Below the pieces are notes generated by a model. That model had not been told where the DNA came from, did not search any database, and saw nothing but the letters and a program-made list of their open reading frames with translations. Below, piece by piece: positions 37,941 to 47,527 of a stretch of DNA of 64,000 nucleotides. This DNA comes from Rhizobium sp. R711 (GTDB taxonomy: Bacteria; Pseudomonadota; Alphaproteobacteria; Rhizobiales; Rhizobiaceae): NCBI RefSeq assembly GCF_002211365.1, contig NZ_LOKZ01000039.1, forward strand, positions 124,001 to 188,000. The letters are read 5' to 3'. The position numbers and the translations under genes are program-made. How positions within the stretch are numbered: the stretch's first letter is position 1; each line of letters opens with the position of its first letter.

Positions 37941-38210
37941 ATGCGTCACCGCAAGGGCATCAACCTGGCGCGTCCCGCTGACTACGCCGTCGATCTTACT
38001 CATGATACGCTGGGGTCACTGCCTGAAATGTTCGTGCTCGTGGCGGCCTGCCCCGCCTGCCACAAGCGCGCACCAATCGATCGCTGGGATCTTGGCCGGC
38101 AGCTAGGCAAACGCAGTATCCTCGCCAACGTGGCGAAGATGTTGAAATGCTCTAGGTGCGGAAACCGTGCCGGCAATAGACTGCTGCTCGGCAAGTTGCC
38201 GCGAGACTGA
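37941..38210 (+). CDS. Small zinc-ribbon-like protein, ORF 3 of the coupled cassette
   Basis: Protein of 89 residues with two Cys pairs, CPAC near residue 37 and CSRC near residue 70, the arrangement of a zinc ribbon or knuckle. The rest is basic. A TTG at 37935 overlapping the previous stop is an alternative start. Zinc-ribbon proteins of this size often bind nucleic acid or act as partners in a complex; the role is not predictable here. Confidence 0.6.
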   Translation: MRHRKGINLARPADYAVDLTHDTLGSLPEMFVLVAACPACHKRAPIDRWDLGRQLGKRSILANVAKMLKCSRCGNRAGNRLLLGKLPRD

Positions 38211-38464
38211 CGCCAATCCCTATCCTTGCGAACATAAACTCGACCGGGCTGCTTTGCCGCAGGGGGCCAGGCTCAATTCGCCAATAGTTGTTCTTTGCCC
38301 TTTTTCCTAAGATACGTCGCTTTTCGAAACGACCGAGCTTTCGAGACAATCGCATCACTCCTCCAAAAGCTGAACTTGCAGAAAGGCGGCTTCGCGTTAA
38401 ACTGGATCTATTGTATCTCAGGCGCTGACCACGGATGTACTGGCAGTTGCTTCTTGGATGCATC
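38211..38464. other. Gap after the small-ORF cassette with promoter-like motif
   Basis: No gene seen. On the plus strand TTGCAG (about 38378) is followed after 16 bases by TAAACT, a fair sigma-70 promoter, about 65 bases before a strong terminator. The transcript between them would be about 100 nt and non-coding. Confidence 0.4.
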
Positions 38465-38507
38465 AAGGAAGGCCGGGCACGAGCATTCGTTCCGGCCTTT
38501 CCTTTTT
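38465..38507 (+). terminator. Rho-independent terminator
   Basis: Stem AAGGAA-GGCCGG pairing with CCGGCC-TTTCCTT (one bulged base), 15-base loop, ending in CCTTTTTG. It can end the small-ORF cassette or a separate small RNA starting near 38410. Confidence 0.75.
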
Positions 38508-38604
38508 GCAGCGCGCCGCTCTTCTTACCCCCTGCCGGACTGTGATCGATAAAGATCATGAAGACCTCTGTCTCCGAGCCGTCGGGTGGATGGCGTGATG
38601 ATGC

Positions 38605-39003
38605 CTATCGAAAAAGAACTGATCTCTTCCGGGCAGCGGATTTGCCTGGCGTCAGCGGCAAACCGGCATCGCAATTTCGCATAATCAACGTTTCGGTCAC
38701 GCACGGATCCGCATAGGTCTCTTGCGTCCGGATGTAGACGGCTGACAGGTTCGGATCGAGGAAAAGTGCCTGACGAACCAAAAGTTCGGCTGTTCGGTCC
38801 TCGCCGCAGGCCATGCGGGCAGCAACCTGGTAGAGCAACGTGCGCCTTGCTTGAAAAGGGAGTGTCAGGGCAACGCGCGTCATATCTCCAAAGCGGTCCA
38901 GCGCGTAGAGAGCCGCCACTCGCTCTTCGGTAATCCATACCGGCAAAAAGGATGGCAAATCCTGAGCACCCTGGCCGCTTTCGACGACAGCCAATGAGGT
39001 CAT
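38605..39003 (-). CDS. Hypothetical protein
   Basis: Not recognised; 132 residues, soluble. The middle part looks helical (ERVAALYALDRFGDMTRVAL, then AARMACGEDRTAELLVRQAL), possibly one or two repeat units. ATG 39003 is used; a TTG at 39042 would extend it. No strong ribosome-binding site at either. Lies 20 bases after a 44-codon ORF on the same strand. Confidence 0.45.
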   Translation of the reverse strand: MTSLAVVESGQGAQDLPSFLPVWITEERVAALYALDRFGDMTRVALTLPFQARRTLLYQVAARMACGEDRTAELLVRQALFLDPNLSAVYIRTQETYADPCVTETLIMRNCDAGLPLTPGKSAARKRSVLFR

Positions 39004-39022
39004 CCATGACGCCAATGACAGG

Positions 39023-39157
39023 CTAGCGCTTCTCGAGGACAAGGAGGCAACCCTTCTCGTCCAGGTGGAACCGCACAGATGAGATCATCTCCCTGTCACC
39101 AGCGGCGCAAACGGCACTACCAAGCAGTCCAGTTGCACCGGAGAAATGAATTTTCAT
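39023..39157 (-). CDS. Very small ORF with a Rossmann-like start
   Basis: Frame of 44 codons beginning MKIHFSGATGLLGSAV, like the glycine-rich NAD-binding start of short-chain reductases, then CAAGDREMISSVRFHLDEKG. AAGG lies about 8 bases before the ATG. It may be a real small gene, the stub of a lost oxidoreductase, or chance. Confidence 0.35.
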   Translation of the reverse strand: MKIHFSGATGLLGSAVCAAGDREMISSVRFHLDEKGCLLVLEKR

Positions 39158-39374
39158 AGAACGACCTTAGCGCTCAATGGCCCCGAACTTGTGCCTGCAC
39201 CGTTTCGCTCCCCTGCCGGTCTTGCGTGTCAAGCTTCGCGGAAATCTGTTGGCCGACAGCCAGGCGACAAGCCGAGCTGGCTGCGCCAAGCTTGAAATCA
39301 CGAACGGCACGCAAAACCAACCGCTTCGGGGGCATCTTGCTTGAATACCGGACGTTTGACACCAAATAAGCGAA

Positions 39375-40364
39375 ATGCTTGACCATTCGTCTCGACCGCT
39401 GTCACCGGCAAATATCCCAATGGACGCGCTGAGCGAAGTCCTGCAAGACTTTCGCTTGAGTGGAGTGAACTATGGGCGCTGCGAACTCAGACATCCATGG
39501 AGCATCGCCTTTCCGCAACAACAGCTGCTTCGTTTTCACTTCGTCAGCCAGGGTCCGTGCTGGATCCATACCGAGGCTCAAGGGTGGCAGGAGTTGAACG
39601 ATGGAGATCTGGTACTGTTGCCGCAAGGCCTCCCACATCGATTGGCCAGCGCACCAGATGTTGAGGGCGACTCGCTAAAAAATTGTCAGATCACGAAGTT
39701 GGGAAGCAACGTCTGCGAAGTGGTGCGCGAGGGAACGGGCGCCAACAGCACCCTTTTTTGCGGGTCCATGACTTTAGGTGCGCATGCGCTCAATCCCTTG
39801 ATCGCGCTGATGCCACCAATCATCAAGGGCTGCGATGTGGCGGGCAATGACCCGGTCGTTGGGCCCCTGCTGGCGGCTATGTCGGCGGAGGCGACACAGC
39901 CCCAAATGGGTAGCGCAACCGTGTTGTCGCGAATGGCGGACCTGCTCGCAGCGCGGCTAATCCGCTGTTGGGTCAATTGCAGCGGAGCCTCGACCACCGG
40001 TTGGCTCGCCGCCATCCGCGACCCCCACATCGGTCGTGTGTTGGCAGCCATGCACCGAGACCCCGGCCATAACTGGACCCTTGAGCGCCTCGCCGGCGTG
40101 GCAGGCCAGTCGCGCTCGATTTTTGCCGAGCGCTTCAGCGCTGTCTTGGGAGAAGGCGCGGCACATTATCTCGGCCGTCTTCGAATGCAGCTTGCCCGGG
40201 AATTGCTGGGGCAAGGCGGCATGTCGGTTGCCGAAGTCGCTTCCCGCCTCGGTTACGAGTCGGAGGCATCCTTCGCCCGCGCCTTCAAGCGCATCACCAA
40301 TCTCTCACCAGGTGTTGTGCGTCGCACAAGTCCCGGACGAATGGACATGGATTTCGGATTTTAG
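39375..40364 (+). CDS. AraC-family transcriptional regulator
   Basis: Regulator of 329 residues: N-terminal cupin_6-type sensor domain (about 20-190; NDGDLVLLPQGLPHRLA) and C-terminal AraC double helix-turn-helix (about 220-315; WTLERLAGVAGQSRS and MSVAEVASRLGYESEASFARAFKR). Next gene, 59 bases downstream, is an MFS transporter that it probably controls. The inducer is unknown. Confidence 0.9.
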   Translation: MLDHSSRPLSPANIPMDALSEVLQDFRLSGVNYGRCELRHPWSIAFPQQQLLRFHFVSQGPCWIHTEAQGWQELNDGDLVLLPQGLPHRLASAPDVEGDSLKNCQITKLGSNVCEVVREGTGANSTLFCGSMTLGAHALNPLIALMPPIIKGCDVAGNDPVVGPLLAAMSAEATQPQMGSATVLSRMADLLAARLIRCWVNCSGASTTGWLAAIRDPHIGRVLAAMHRDPGHNWTLERLAGVAGQSRSIFAERFSAVLGEGAAHYLGRLRMQLARELLGQGGMSVAEVASRLGYESEASFARAFKRITNLSPGVVRRTSPGRMDMDFGF

Positions 40365-40423
40365 GATACATATTGACTTGAAAACTTCGTCTATGAAGGT
40401 CTCCGAACCTAGGAGATGCATCA

Positions 40424-41632
40424 ATGACGGACACAACATCACAGCTTGACGCAGCCGCAATCGGCCTGGAGGCCGCAGATCGATCCACGTGGACCGCGGC
40501 GACCTGGTTTGCCGTTCTTTCGATGGCGGCCACGAGCTTCGCTCTGGTCTCGGCTGAGTTCCTCCCGACGGGCCTATTGACGCCAATGGCGCGCGATCTC
40601 GGGATCAGCGAGGGGACAGCCGGACAGGTTGTCACCGCGACCGCCTCCGTGGGCGCCGTAACGGCCCTGTTGAGCAATGTTCTCATTGGCAGATTGAACC
40701 GCAAGGCGGTGCTCGTCAGTCTCAGCGCGTTGGCGATCGGCTCCAATATTCTTGCATCCTTAGCAACCGATTTTTGGCTGTTGTTGCTGGGCAGGGCCGG
40801 GTTGGGCATCGCACTTAGCGGCTTCTGGGCACTTTCAGTTGCTGTCGTGGCGAGGCTGGTGGGCGCCAATGCAACTGGTCGAGGCATGGCGGTCGTTACA
40901 CTCGGCGTCTCGCTCGCTACGATTGCTGCACCATCGCTGGGTGCTTTGATCAGCGACTGGCTGGGATGGCGCATCGCCATGGCCATGACAGCGGGGCTTG
41001 CCGCGCTTGCCATGCTGCTGCAGGTCACCAGCTTGCCAACTTTGCCTGCAAGCACAAGCAACAGTCTCGCCGATGTTTTCGGGCTGACGCGACGGCGCGG
41101 TGTTCAACTTGGAATGCTTGCCATCCTTTTGCTGATGACCGGGCATTTCGCTGGCTCGGTTTATGTGCGTCCCTTCCTTGAACAAGTGACGTTTCTTGAA
41201 ACCAGATCGATCGCACTAGCGCTGCTTGGGTTTGGCATCGCCTCCGTGATCGGCAACATCGCTGGTGGCCGAATGGCCGACGCCAGTATCCGCAGGGCAC
41301 TCGCTGTCACCGCGGCGCTGATGGCCTTAGCGGCGCTCGCCTTGCTGCTTTGGGGCGCCTATTTCGGTATTGCCTTTGCTCTGGTTGCGTTATGGGGCTT
41401 TGCGTTCGGCATGGCGCCGGTGGTGCTGCCGACCAATCTTTCGCGCGAGGCATCCGATGCTCTGGAGGCGGCAGGCAGCCTGATGGTCGTCTCTTTCCAG
41501 GTCGCCATTAGCATCGGCGCGGTTCTCGGCGGCTATGTCGTCGACCACCACGGCGCCGCAGGGCCCCTGACCCTTACTGCCGTCCTGGCTGCGGCGACGG
41601 TCGGCTTGGCACTGCTGCAACCACGCAGCTGA
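40424..41632 (+). CDS. MFS transporter, drug/sugar efflux type
   Basis: Major facilitator of 402 residues and 12 predicted helices. N-terminal FLPTGLLTPMARDLGISEGTAG is typical of the DHA1/YdhP-type efflux group, as is ARLVGANATGRGMAVVTLG. Preceded by an AraC regulator on the same strand, an arrangement common for regulated exporters. Substrate unknown. A strong hairpin follows the stop. Confidence 0.87.
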   Translation: MTDTTSQLDAAAIGLEAADRSTWTAATWFAVLSMAATSFALVSAEFLPTGLLTPMARDLGISEGTAGQVVTATASVGAVTALLSNVLIGRLNRKAVLVSLSALAIGSNILASLATDFWLLLLGRAGLGIALSGFWALSVAVVARLVGANATGRGMAVVTLGVSLATIAAPSLGALISDWLGWRIAMAMTAGLAALAMLLQVTSLPTLPASTSNSLADVFGLTRRRGVQLGMLAILLLMTGHFAGSVYVRPFLEQVTFLETRSIALALLGFGIASVIGNIAGGRMADASIRRALAVTAALMALAALALLLWGAYFGIAFALVALWGFAFGMAPVVLPTNLSREASDALEAAGSLMVVSFQVAISIGAVLGGYVVDHHGAAGPLTLTAVLAAATVGLALLQPRS

Positions 41633-41651
41633 TCTTTCGGCTTGACAGAAC

Positions 41652-41696
41652 ATGCACCGGCCGCTGCCCATGTGAAATGCGCAGCGGCCGGTGCAT
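41652..41696. terminator. 16-bp perfect hairpin after the MFS gene
   Basis: Perfect stem ATGCACCGGCCGCTGC / GCAGCGGCCGGTGCAT with a 13-base loop, 20 bases past the stop. No T-run follows. Probably a bidirectional transcription end or mRNA stabiliser between the MFS and ugpC genes, which converge here. Confidence 0.6.
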
Positions 41697-41915
41697 AACG
41701 GAGCCCATAACTCTATCCCAGCGTTTTTGATCTGCAGTCGAGCAGGTTATCGGAAGCCGGATCAGCCAGGGTGGCGCTCGACTGCCGGTTCCGCCCATCG
41801 TTGCGTCGAATGGATTGAACGAGGCCAGAAGTCAGGCGAGTGGCGTGGCAGGTTCTTGTCCGGCTTTCGCTTTTCACGAAAGTTCATCTCGCAATGGCAA
41901 GCTATAACAGCCACC

Positions 41916-42959
41916 TCATCCGATACGATGGCCGCTTCCATCGAAATAATGCAGACTTGAGGCTGCTGCCCCGGTCATGACACAGGCGTCGATTGCGATC
42001 TGAGAGCGGCCTGGGACGCGGAAGACGATGTCCTGGTTGTTTCCCAGCCTGCCGTGGACGTAGCTTTCGGCACCCACGAGTTCGACCGCACCAACCCGGA
42101 CCTCCGCGCTAAAGGCATCCGGCTTTCCGGCTGTGGCCAAGTGAAGATCTTCGGGCCGGATGCCGAGCGTTGCCGTGCCGGGCGGCAGGGTCATGCCGGG
42201 CCCGAGCGAAAAACCGCGGTCGCTGGTTTCCAACAGGTTCATCGACGGTGAGCCGATGAACGTTGCAACGAAGGTGGTCACGGGCTTTTCGTAGAGCTCG
42301 ATCGGCGTGCCGACTTGTTCGATTTGGCCGCCGTTCAACACGACCAGTCGATCGGCGAGCGTCATCGCTTCCATCTGGTCGTGAGTGACGTAGACGCTCG
42401 TTGTCGCCAGTGTTCGCTGCAGCCGCTTGATCTCGACGCGCATTTGCACGCGCAGCTTGGCATCGAGGTTGGAAAGCGGTTCGTCAAAGAGGAAAGCCGC
42501 CGGTTCGCGCACGATGGCACGGCCCATGGCGACGCGCTGGCGCTGGCCGCCCGAAAGTTGGCGCGGCTTGCGCTCCAAGAAAGGCTCGATCTCCAGCGAT
42601 TTCGCCGCCTTTTTGATCCTGCGCTCGATCTCGTCCTTTGGCGTGTTTCGGTTCTTCAGGCCATAGGCAAGGTTCTGACGCACGGTCATGTGCGGATAGA
42701 GCGCGTAGTTCTGGAAGACCATAGCGATATCGCGTTCGGACGGTTCCAGATCGTTGACGACGCGCTTCCCGATGGCGATCTCACCCGACGTGATACCTTC
42801 AAGCCCGGCGATCATCCGCAGCAGCGTGGACTTGCCGCAGCCGGATGGGCCGACGAGTACCACCAGTTCGCCATCGGCAATATCGAGCGATACGCCCTTG
42901 ATGACTTCGATGCCGCCGCCATAGGTTTTGCGAACGTCTTTGAAAGTGATCCTGGCCAT
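41916..42959 (-). CDS. ugpC: sn-Glycerol-3-phosphate ABC transporter ATPase UgpC
   Basis: Sugar-type (MalK/UgpC) ATPase of 347 residues: Walker [10 protein letters not shown], signature [14 protein letters not shown], Walker [12 protein letters not shown]-loop YVTHDQMEA, and a C-terminal OB-fold regulatory domain (about 240-347, [10 protein letters not shown]). Last gene of ugpBAEC. The start codon overlaps the ugpE stop as TAATG; the upstream extension of the frame to 43067 lies inside ugpE. Confidence 0.93.
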   Translation of the reverse strand: MARITFKDVRKTYGGGIEVIKGVSLDIADGELVVLVGPSGCGKSTLLRMIAGLEGITSGEIAIGKRVVNDLEPSERDIAMVFQNYALYPHMTVRQNLAYGLKNRNTPKDEIERRIKKAAKSLEIEPFLERKPRQLSGGQRQRVAMGRAIVREPAAFLFDEPLSNLDAKLRVQMRVEIKRLQRTLATTSVYVTHDQMEAMTLADRLVVLNGGQIEQVGTPIELYEKPVTTFVATFIGSPSMNLLETSDRGFSLGPGMTLPPGTATLGIRPEDLHLATAGKPDAFSAEVRVGAVELVGAESYVHGRLGNNQDIVFRVPGRSQIAIDACVMTGAAASSLHYFDGSGHRIG

Positions 42960-43807
42960 TACTTCTCCGTCTCCACGAGACCCTTTACGAACCAGCGCTG
43001 CATCAGCACCACAACGAGGATGGGTGGTATGATCGCAAGGATCGCCGTCACCATCACGAAATTCCACGGCGTCGCTGCGTCAGCGAAATCCATCATCTTC
43101 CTGAGTGCGATGATGATCGTGTTCATCTTGGCGTCGTTGGTGACGAGCAACGGCCATAAATACTGCGTCCAGCCGTAGATGAAGAGGATCACGAAGAGGG
43201 CCGCGATATTAGTGCGCGACAGCGGCAGCAGGATATCGCGCATGAAGCGGAACGGGCCGGCATGGTCGATGCGTGCCGCCTCCAGCAGTTCGCCGGGGAT
43301 TGTCAGGAAGAACTGGCGGAACAGGAAAGTGGCGGTCGCCGAGGCCATCAGTGGCAGCGTCAGTCCCGCATAGGTGTCGATCATGCCGAGATCGACAATC
43401 ACCTTGTAAGTCGGCAAAATGCGCACCTCGACCGGCAGCATCAGCGTGATGAAAATCATCCAGAAGAACACCATGCGCAGCGGAAAGCGGAAAAAGACGA
43501 TCGCGAAGGCCGACAGGAAGGAAATGAAGATCTTGCCGACGGCGATTAGCATCGCCACGACGAAGGTGTTGAAGAGCAGCCGCTCGAGGCTGACGCCGAC
43601 CACGCGTTCGACGCCCCCGAAAAGTGCCTCCCCGTAGTTCTCGGCGAAATGGCTGCCCGGCAGTAGCGAAATCGGTGGTTTGATGATCTCGGCCGACGTC
43701 ATCGTCGAGGCGACGAAGGTATAGTAGATTGGGAACGCGACGATGATAATTCCGATGATCAGCATCAGATGCCCGATGAGGCTGGCGACGGGGCGCTTTT
43801 CGATCAT
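42959..43807 (-). CDS. ugpE: sn-Glycerol-3-phosphate ABC permease UgpE
   Basis: Inner-membrane permease of 282 residues with six helices and the EAA loop [24 protein letters not shown] typical of binding-protein-dependent permeases. Starts 9 bases after ugpA and overlaps ugpC by one base. Confidence 0.92.
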   Translation of the reverse strand: MIEKRPVASLIGHLMLIIGIIIVAFPIYYTFVASTMTSAEIIKPPISLLPGSHFAENYGEALFGGVERVVGVSLERLLFNTFVVAMLIAVGKIFISFLSAFAIVFFRFPLRMVFFWMIFITLMLPVEVRILPTYKVIVDLGMIDTYAGLTLPLMASATATFLFRQFFLTIPGELLEAARIDHAGPFRFMRDILLPLSRTNIAALFVILFIYGWTQYLWPLLVTNDAKMNTIIIALRKMMDFADAATPWNFVMVTAILAIIPPILVVVLMQRWFVKGLVETEK

Positions 43808-43816
43808 CGTCAGCCC

Positions 43817-44698
43817 TCACGCATAATGCACGCGCTTCTCAACGAAGCGGAATTGGAAGGCCGTCAGCGCGATGACGATGATCATCAGGATCACCGACTG
43901 GGCCGCGGACGAGCCGAGATTGAGGTTCACGAAGCCGTCATTGTAAACCTTGTAGACCAGTGTTTCCGTGGCTTTGGCGGGGCCACCGCCGGTCACAGAA
44001 TGGATGATGCCGAAGGTGTCGAAAAAGGCATAGACGGTGTTGACGACGAGCAGGAAGAAGGTTGTTGGCGCGAGCAGCGGGAAGACGATCGTCCAGAAGC
44101 GCCGGTTGCCGCGCGCGCCGTCGATGGCGGCTGCCTCAATCAGCGATTTCGGAATGGCCTGCAAGCCGGCGACGAAGAACAGGAAATTGTAGCTGATCTG
44201 CTTCCAGGCGGCGGCGATGATGACGAGGGTCATCGCCTGGGTGCCGTTCAGGAGCGGATCCCAGAGAAAACCGTTCCGACGCAGGAGATAAGCGAAAGTG
44301 CCCATCGCCGGATTGAACATGAAGAGCCACAGCATGCCGGCGACGGCAGGCGCTACCGCATAGGGCCAGATCAAGAGCGTGCGATAGAAGGTCTGTCCGC
44401 GTACCACCTTGTCGGCGGCGGATGCCAGCGCGAGCGCCACGACCATGGAGAGCAGCGCCGTCAGAAGGCTGAAGACGATGGTCACATAGAGTGAGTGCAG
44501 GTAGTTCGGATCCGCCATCACGGCGTGGAAATTCGCCAGTCCGACGAAGCCGCTCTTCAGCCCGAAGGGATCCTCGCGCTGTGTCGACTGATAAAGCGCC
44601 TGGCTTGCCGGCCAGAAGAAGAAGACGACGGTGAGAATGATCTGCGGGGCGACCAGAAAATAAGGAAGGAGCTTGTTCGGAAAGACGACACGCTGCAC
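43817..44698 (-). CDS. ugpA: sn-Glycerol-3-phosphate ABC permease UgpA
   Basis: Partner permease of 293 residues with six helices and EAA loop [40 protein letters not shown] at the N-terminus is characteristic of UgpA. Follows ugpB after a 69-base spacer that holds a stable hairpin. Confidence 0.92.
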   Translation of the reverse strand: MQRVVFPNKLLPYFLVAPQIILTVVFFFWPASQALYQSTQREDPFGLKSGFVGLANFHAVMADPNYLHSLYVTIVFSLLTALLSMVVALALASAADKVVRGQTFYRTLLIWPYAVAPAVAGMLWLFMFNPAMGTFAYLLRRNGFLWDPLLNGTQAMTLVIIAAAWKQISYNFLFFVAGLQAIPKSLIEAAAIDGARGNRRFWTIVFPLLAPTTFFLLVVNTVYAFFDTFGIIHSVTGGGPAKATETLVYKVYNDGFVNLNLGSSAAQSVILMIIVIALTAFQFRFVEKRVHYA

Positions 44699-44720
44699 GG
44701 CGATCTCCTTGGCATGAAAG

Positions 44721-44754
44721 GGCCGCCCGCGGCCGTAAGGGCCAGGGGGCGGCC
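44721..44754 (-). promoter_or_regulatory. Intercistronic hairpin between ugpB and ugpA
   Basis: Perfect 8-bp stem GGCCGCCC / GGGCGGCC with an 18-base GC-rich loop, in the ugpB-ugpA spacer. Such hairpins commonly protect the binding-protein mRNA or partly terminate transcription, keeping the permease level below that of the binding protein. Confidence 0.55.
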
Positions 44755-44767
44755 GTTCGCCGGTATT

Positions 44768-46078
44768 TTACTGGCCGATCGCCTGCTTTATCGCGGCGTT
44801 GCCGCGCTCGACGGCCTTGTCGAGTGCTGCCTTTGCATCCTGCTTGCCGGCGAGCATCGATTCGAGCTCCTCGTTCAAGATGTCGCGCACCTGTGGCAGG
44901 TTGACGAGGCGCACGCCCTTGGAGTTTTCGGTTGGAGCCTTGCCCATCATCTGCAGGATCGGCGTTTCGCGGCCCGGGTTCTTCTCGTAAAAACCGGACT
45001 TCTTGGTATCGTCGTAGGCCGCCATGGTGACCGGCATATAGCCGGAGACTTGGTGTAGGCGCGCCTGGATTTTCGTCTGCGACAGGAAGTGGAAGAACTG
45101 GGCGATGCCCTTGTATTCGTCATCGCTCTTGCCAGCGAAGACCCAAAGGCTTGCGCCACCGGGGATCGTGTTTTGCGGGCGACCGTCGCCCTCGTAGTAG
45201 GGCAGCTGTCCAATACCGTAGTTCACGCCTGATTTGATGATGTCGCCAAGGCCACCGGAGGATTCCGTCATTATACCGCATTCACCCGACGTGAAGAATT
45301 GCTTGGCTTCAGAAGTGCGGCCGCCATAGCGGAAGGTGCCGTCCTTGGCGAGGTCGGCGATCGACTGGAAGTGCTGGACGAAGAGCGGCGAGTTGAACGC
45401 GAGCGTGACGTTGCTACCAGCCAGACCGTTCTCGTTTGAACCGTAGGAGACGTTGTTCCACGCAGCTAGGTTCTCTGTCTGGATCCAGGTGAGCCAAGTG
45501 GACGTCAGACCGCACGACGACGCGCCGCCCGACTTGATCTTTTTTGCGGCTGCGAACACTTCAGGCCAGGTCTTGGGCGGGTTTTCCGCATCGAGGCCGG
45601 CCTTCTTGAAGGTATCCTTGTTATAATAGAGGATTGGCGAGGACGAGTTGTAGGGGAACGAGAGCATCGTGCCATCCGGCTTCGAATAATAGGCGACAAT
45701 GCCCGGCAGATATTCGGACTTGTCGAACTTGAAGCCTCCCTTCTCGAGAACCTGAGCCGCTGGCATGATCGCTCCCTCGGCCCCCATCATCACGCCACTG
45801 CCAGCATCGAAAACCTGCAGGATCGCCGGCGACTGCTTGGCGCGGAAGGCGGCGATGCCCGCATTCAGGGTTTCCGGATAGGAGCCCTTGAACACCGGAA
45901 CGATCTTGTAGTCCTTCTGGCTGTCGTTGAATTCCTTGGAGAGCTGGTTGACCACCTCGTTGTTGGCACCAGACATGGCATGCCACCACTGGAGTTCGGT
46001 GAGGGCAAAGGCGCCGGAAGCGAAGGAAAGGGACAAGGTAACGGTTGCCGCCGACGCGGCGATGAAGCGAATGGACAT
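44768..46078 (-). CDS. ugpB: sn-Glycerol-3-phosphate-binding protein UgpB
   Basis: Periplasmic solute-binding protein of 436 residues. Signal peptide (residues 1-25, ending SGAFA), then ELQWWHAMSGANNEVVNQL, the usual UgpB opening, and YNSSSPILYYNKDTF. Start at 46078 has GGGAGG 5 bases upstream; the frame opens further but lacks another good site. First gene of the operon, so it captures glycerol-3-phosphate or glycerophosphodiesters for the rest. Confidence 0.93.
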   Translation of the reverse strand: MSIRFIAASAATVTLSLSFASGAFALTELQWWHAMSGANNEVVNQLSKEFNDSQKDYKIVPVFKGSYPETLNAGIAAFRAKQSPAILQVFDAGSGVMMGAEGAIMPAAQVLEKGGFKFDKSEYLPGIVAYYSKPDGTMLSFPYNSSSPILYYNKDTFKKAGLDAENPPKTWPEVFAAAKKIKSGGASSCGLTSTWLTWIQTENLAAWNNVSYGSNENGLAGSNVTLAFNSPLFVQHFQSIADLAKDGTFRYGGRTSEAKQFFTSGECGIMTESSGGLGDIIKSGVNYGIGQLPYYEGDGRPQNTIPGGASLWVFAGKSDDEYKGIAQFFHFLSQTKIQARLHQVSGYMPVTMAAYDDTKKSGFYEKNPGRETPILQMMGKAPTENSKGVRLVNLPQVRDILNEELESMLAGKQDAKAALDKAVERGNAAIKQAIGQ

Positions 46079-46155
46079 GGTTCCTCCCTGTATGTCTTGC
46101 CGGGCCGACACCAAGAACGGCATGCCAGCGCGGTCCCCCGAAATCTCGTCGGTCC

Positions 46156-46183
46156 GTTTCGTTACGAAACTTCTTGTATACAA
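46156..46183. promoter_or_regulatory. Two adjacent palindromes upstream of ugpB
   Basis: GTTTCGT-T-ACGAAAC (46156-46170) is a perfect 7-bp inverted repeat; three bases on, TTGTATACAA (46174-46183) is a perfect 10-bp palindrome resembling GntR-family operators. They lie 78-105 bases upstream of the ugpB start, suggesting local regulators besides phosphate control. Confidence 0.45.
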
Positions 46184-46211
46184 AAGGAAAACAAACGAAC
46201 TGGCAAATGGA

Positions 46212-46233
46212 ATTGTGAAGATTTTGTGACAAA
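46212..46233 (-). promoter_or_regulatory. Pho-box-like tandem repeat upstream of ugpB
   Basis: On the minus strand TTTGTCACAAA is followed by ATCTTCACAAT, two 11-base units matching the CTGTCAT-type PhoB repeat partially (TGTCA, then TTCA, in register). The ugp operon is a classical PhoB target in enterobacteria and rhizobia, which raises the prior. The match is degenerate. Confidence 0.4.
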
Positions 46234-46694
46234 GTGTTTTGACATGAATTGCGACATGGGACGCAGGCCAAGTGGCGTCAACGTCGTCTGGGTAGGCCCT
46301 TGCCTTTCCATGCGGCGAGGCCCGCCGCCTTCAGCAAAGCTGTCGTTATGAAGATCGACATGCGCAAGTGTAACGGTCCCATAGATCAGGGAAATGATCG
46401 TCAACCTGTTAGAGGGAGCGACGTAATTTGCCTGTTAGAAAATCACAATCCGAAGAATGACGTCCTTGCGGCCCTGAGCGTGGCGGTCGCTGGTCGACGG
46501 CCGAAAAGCTGCCATCGTTCACGAGCGTATAGGCAGACGCTCTGGTTGGCAGTTGCCCGGCGTCACGGATCCAGCCGCCAGTTGTCCAATTGACGCGGGC
46601 ATTAGGACGTCCGCTCGCTATTCGAAAACGGAAGACTTGACACAAGCGACCTCGCAACACATAGCTCCAACCCATCGCTATATAGGGAATTTTT
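46234..46694. other. Intergenic region between ugp and the GNAT gene
   Basis: No gene recognised on either strand; the short frames present lack ribosome-binding sites and family features. Confidence 0.6.
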
Positions 46695-47174
46695 GTGGTG
46701 TTGACCTTACGTGAGGCTGTCCGCGGGGATGCGGCGACGCTTTTGGCCTTCATCCGCGAACTCGCGATCTACGAAAAGGCCGAGCATCAAGTCGCGGCGA
46801 CGATCGAGGCGATCGAGGAGACGATTTTTTGCGCAAACGCAGTCCCCCGCGCGATCATTTGCGAACAGGATGGAAAACCGGTGGGCATGGCCATCTGGTT
46901 CTTCAGCTACTCCACCTGGCAAGCTAAGAGCGGGCTTTATCTCGAAGATCTCTACGTGACACCGGCCGCCCGTGGATCGGGCGCCGGCAAGGCTATGCTC
47001 AAACGACTGGCCCAGATTGCACTCGAGAACGGTTGCGGCCGTTTCGAATGGAGCGTGCTTGATTGGAACGAGCCGGCAATCCGGGTCTACGAAACAATCG
47101 GCGCTGCGCCTATGAACGAATGGATCCGTTATCGTTTGTGCGGAGACACGCTGAAGAGCTTCGCTGCAGGCTGA
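46695..47174 (+). CDS. GNAT-family acetyltransferase, diamine acetyltransferase-like
   Basis: Acetyltransferase of 159 residues. YLEDLYVTPAARGSGAGKAM contains the acetyl-CoA motif (RGSGAG), and WSVLDWNEPAIRVYETIGA matches the spermidine/spermine acetyltransferase-like group. GTG start with AGGGA about 6 bases upstream; a second GTG and a TTG follow immediately. Likely acetylates a polyamine or small amine, but the substrate is inferred only from subgroup resemblance. Confidence 0.82.
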   Translation: MVLTLREAVRGDAATLLAFIRELAIYEKAEHQVAATIEAIEETIFCANAVPRAIICEQDGKPVGMAIWFFSYSTWQAKSGLYLEDLYVTPAARGSGAGKAMLKRLAQIALENGCGRFEWSVLDWNEPAIRVYETIGAAPMNEWIRYRLCGDTLKSFAAG

Positions 47175-47527
47175 GAAACGAAGACAATAGCGGTTGCTTT
47201 CCTTTGTTCCAGCAGGCGCTGGAGCGAAGCAGGGGAATGCCGACCAGTCGTGATCTGGGGGTTGCCTCATGCGGCTGCGAAACCTTTCTTCGAAATACGC
47301 GTAACGCTTACTTCCGAGGCGGCCACCTATGGCAACGGCGAACTTGTTTAACCAAAGAAATCATATCAGCGACGGAGGGATCTCTCGCAACGCCGATCGT
47401 AACAAGGCAAAGATTGGTCACGAAATGTCTGTGATCCGATCGTAATTGCGATCGACTTGCATCGACCAACGATGAAACCGCGCGACGGGCAGTAAAAGAT
47501 CAAGGTGTCATTCGAGCATATGAGCGA
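47175..47527. other. Gap without recognised features
   Basis: No gene, repeat or strong hairpin seen. Confidence 0.6.

Noticed and set aside
42315-43178. 287-codon open frame on the plus strand opposite ugpC/ugpE
   Set aside because: Antisense shadow of two overlapping transporter genes.
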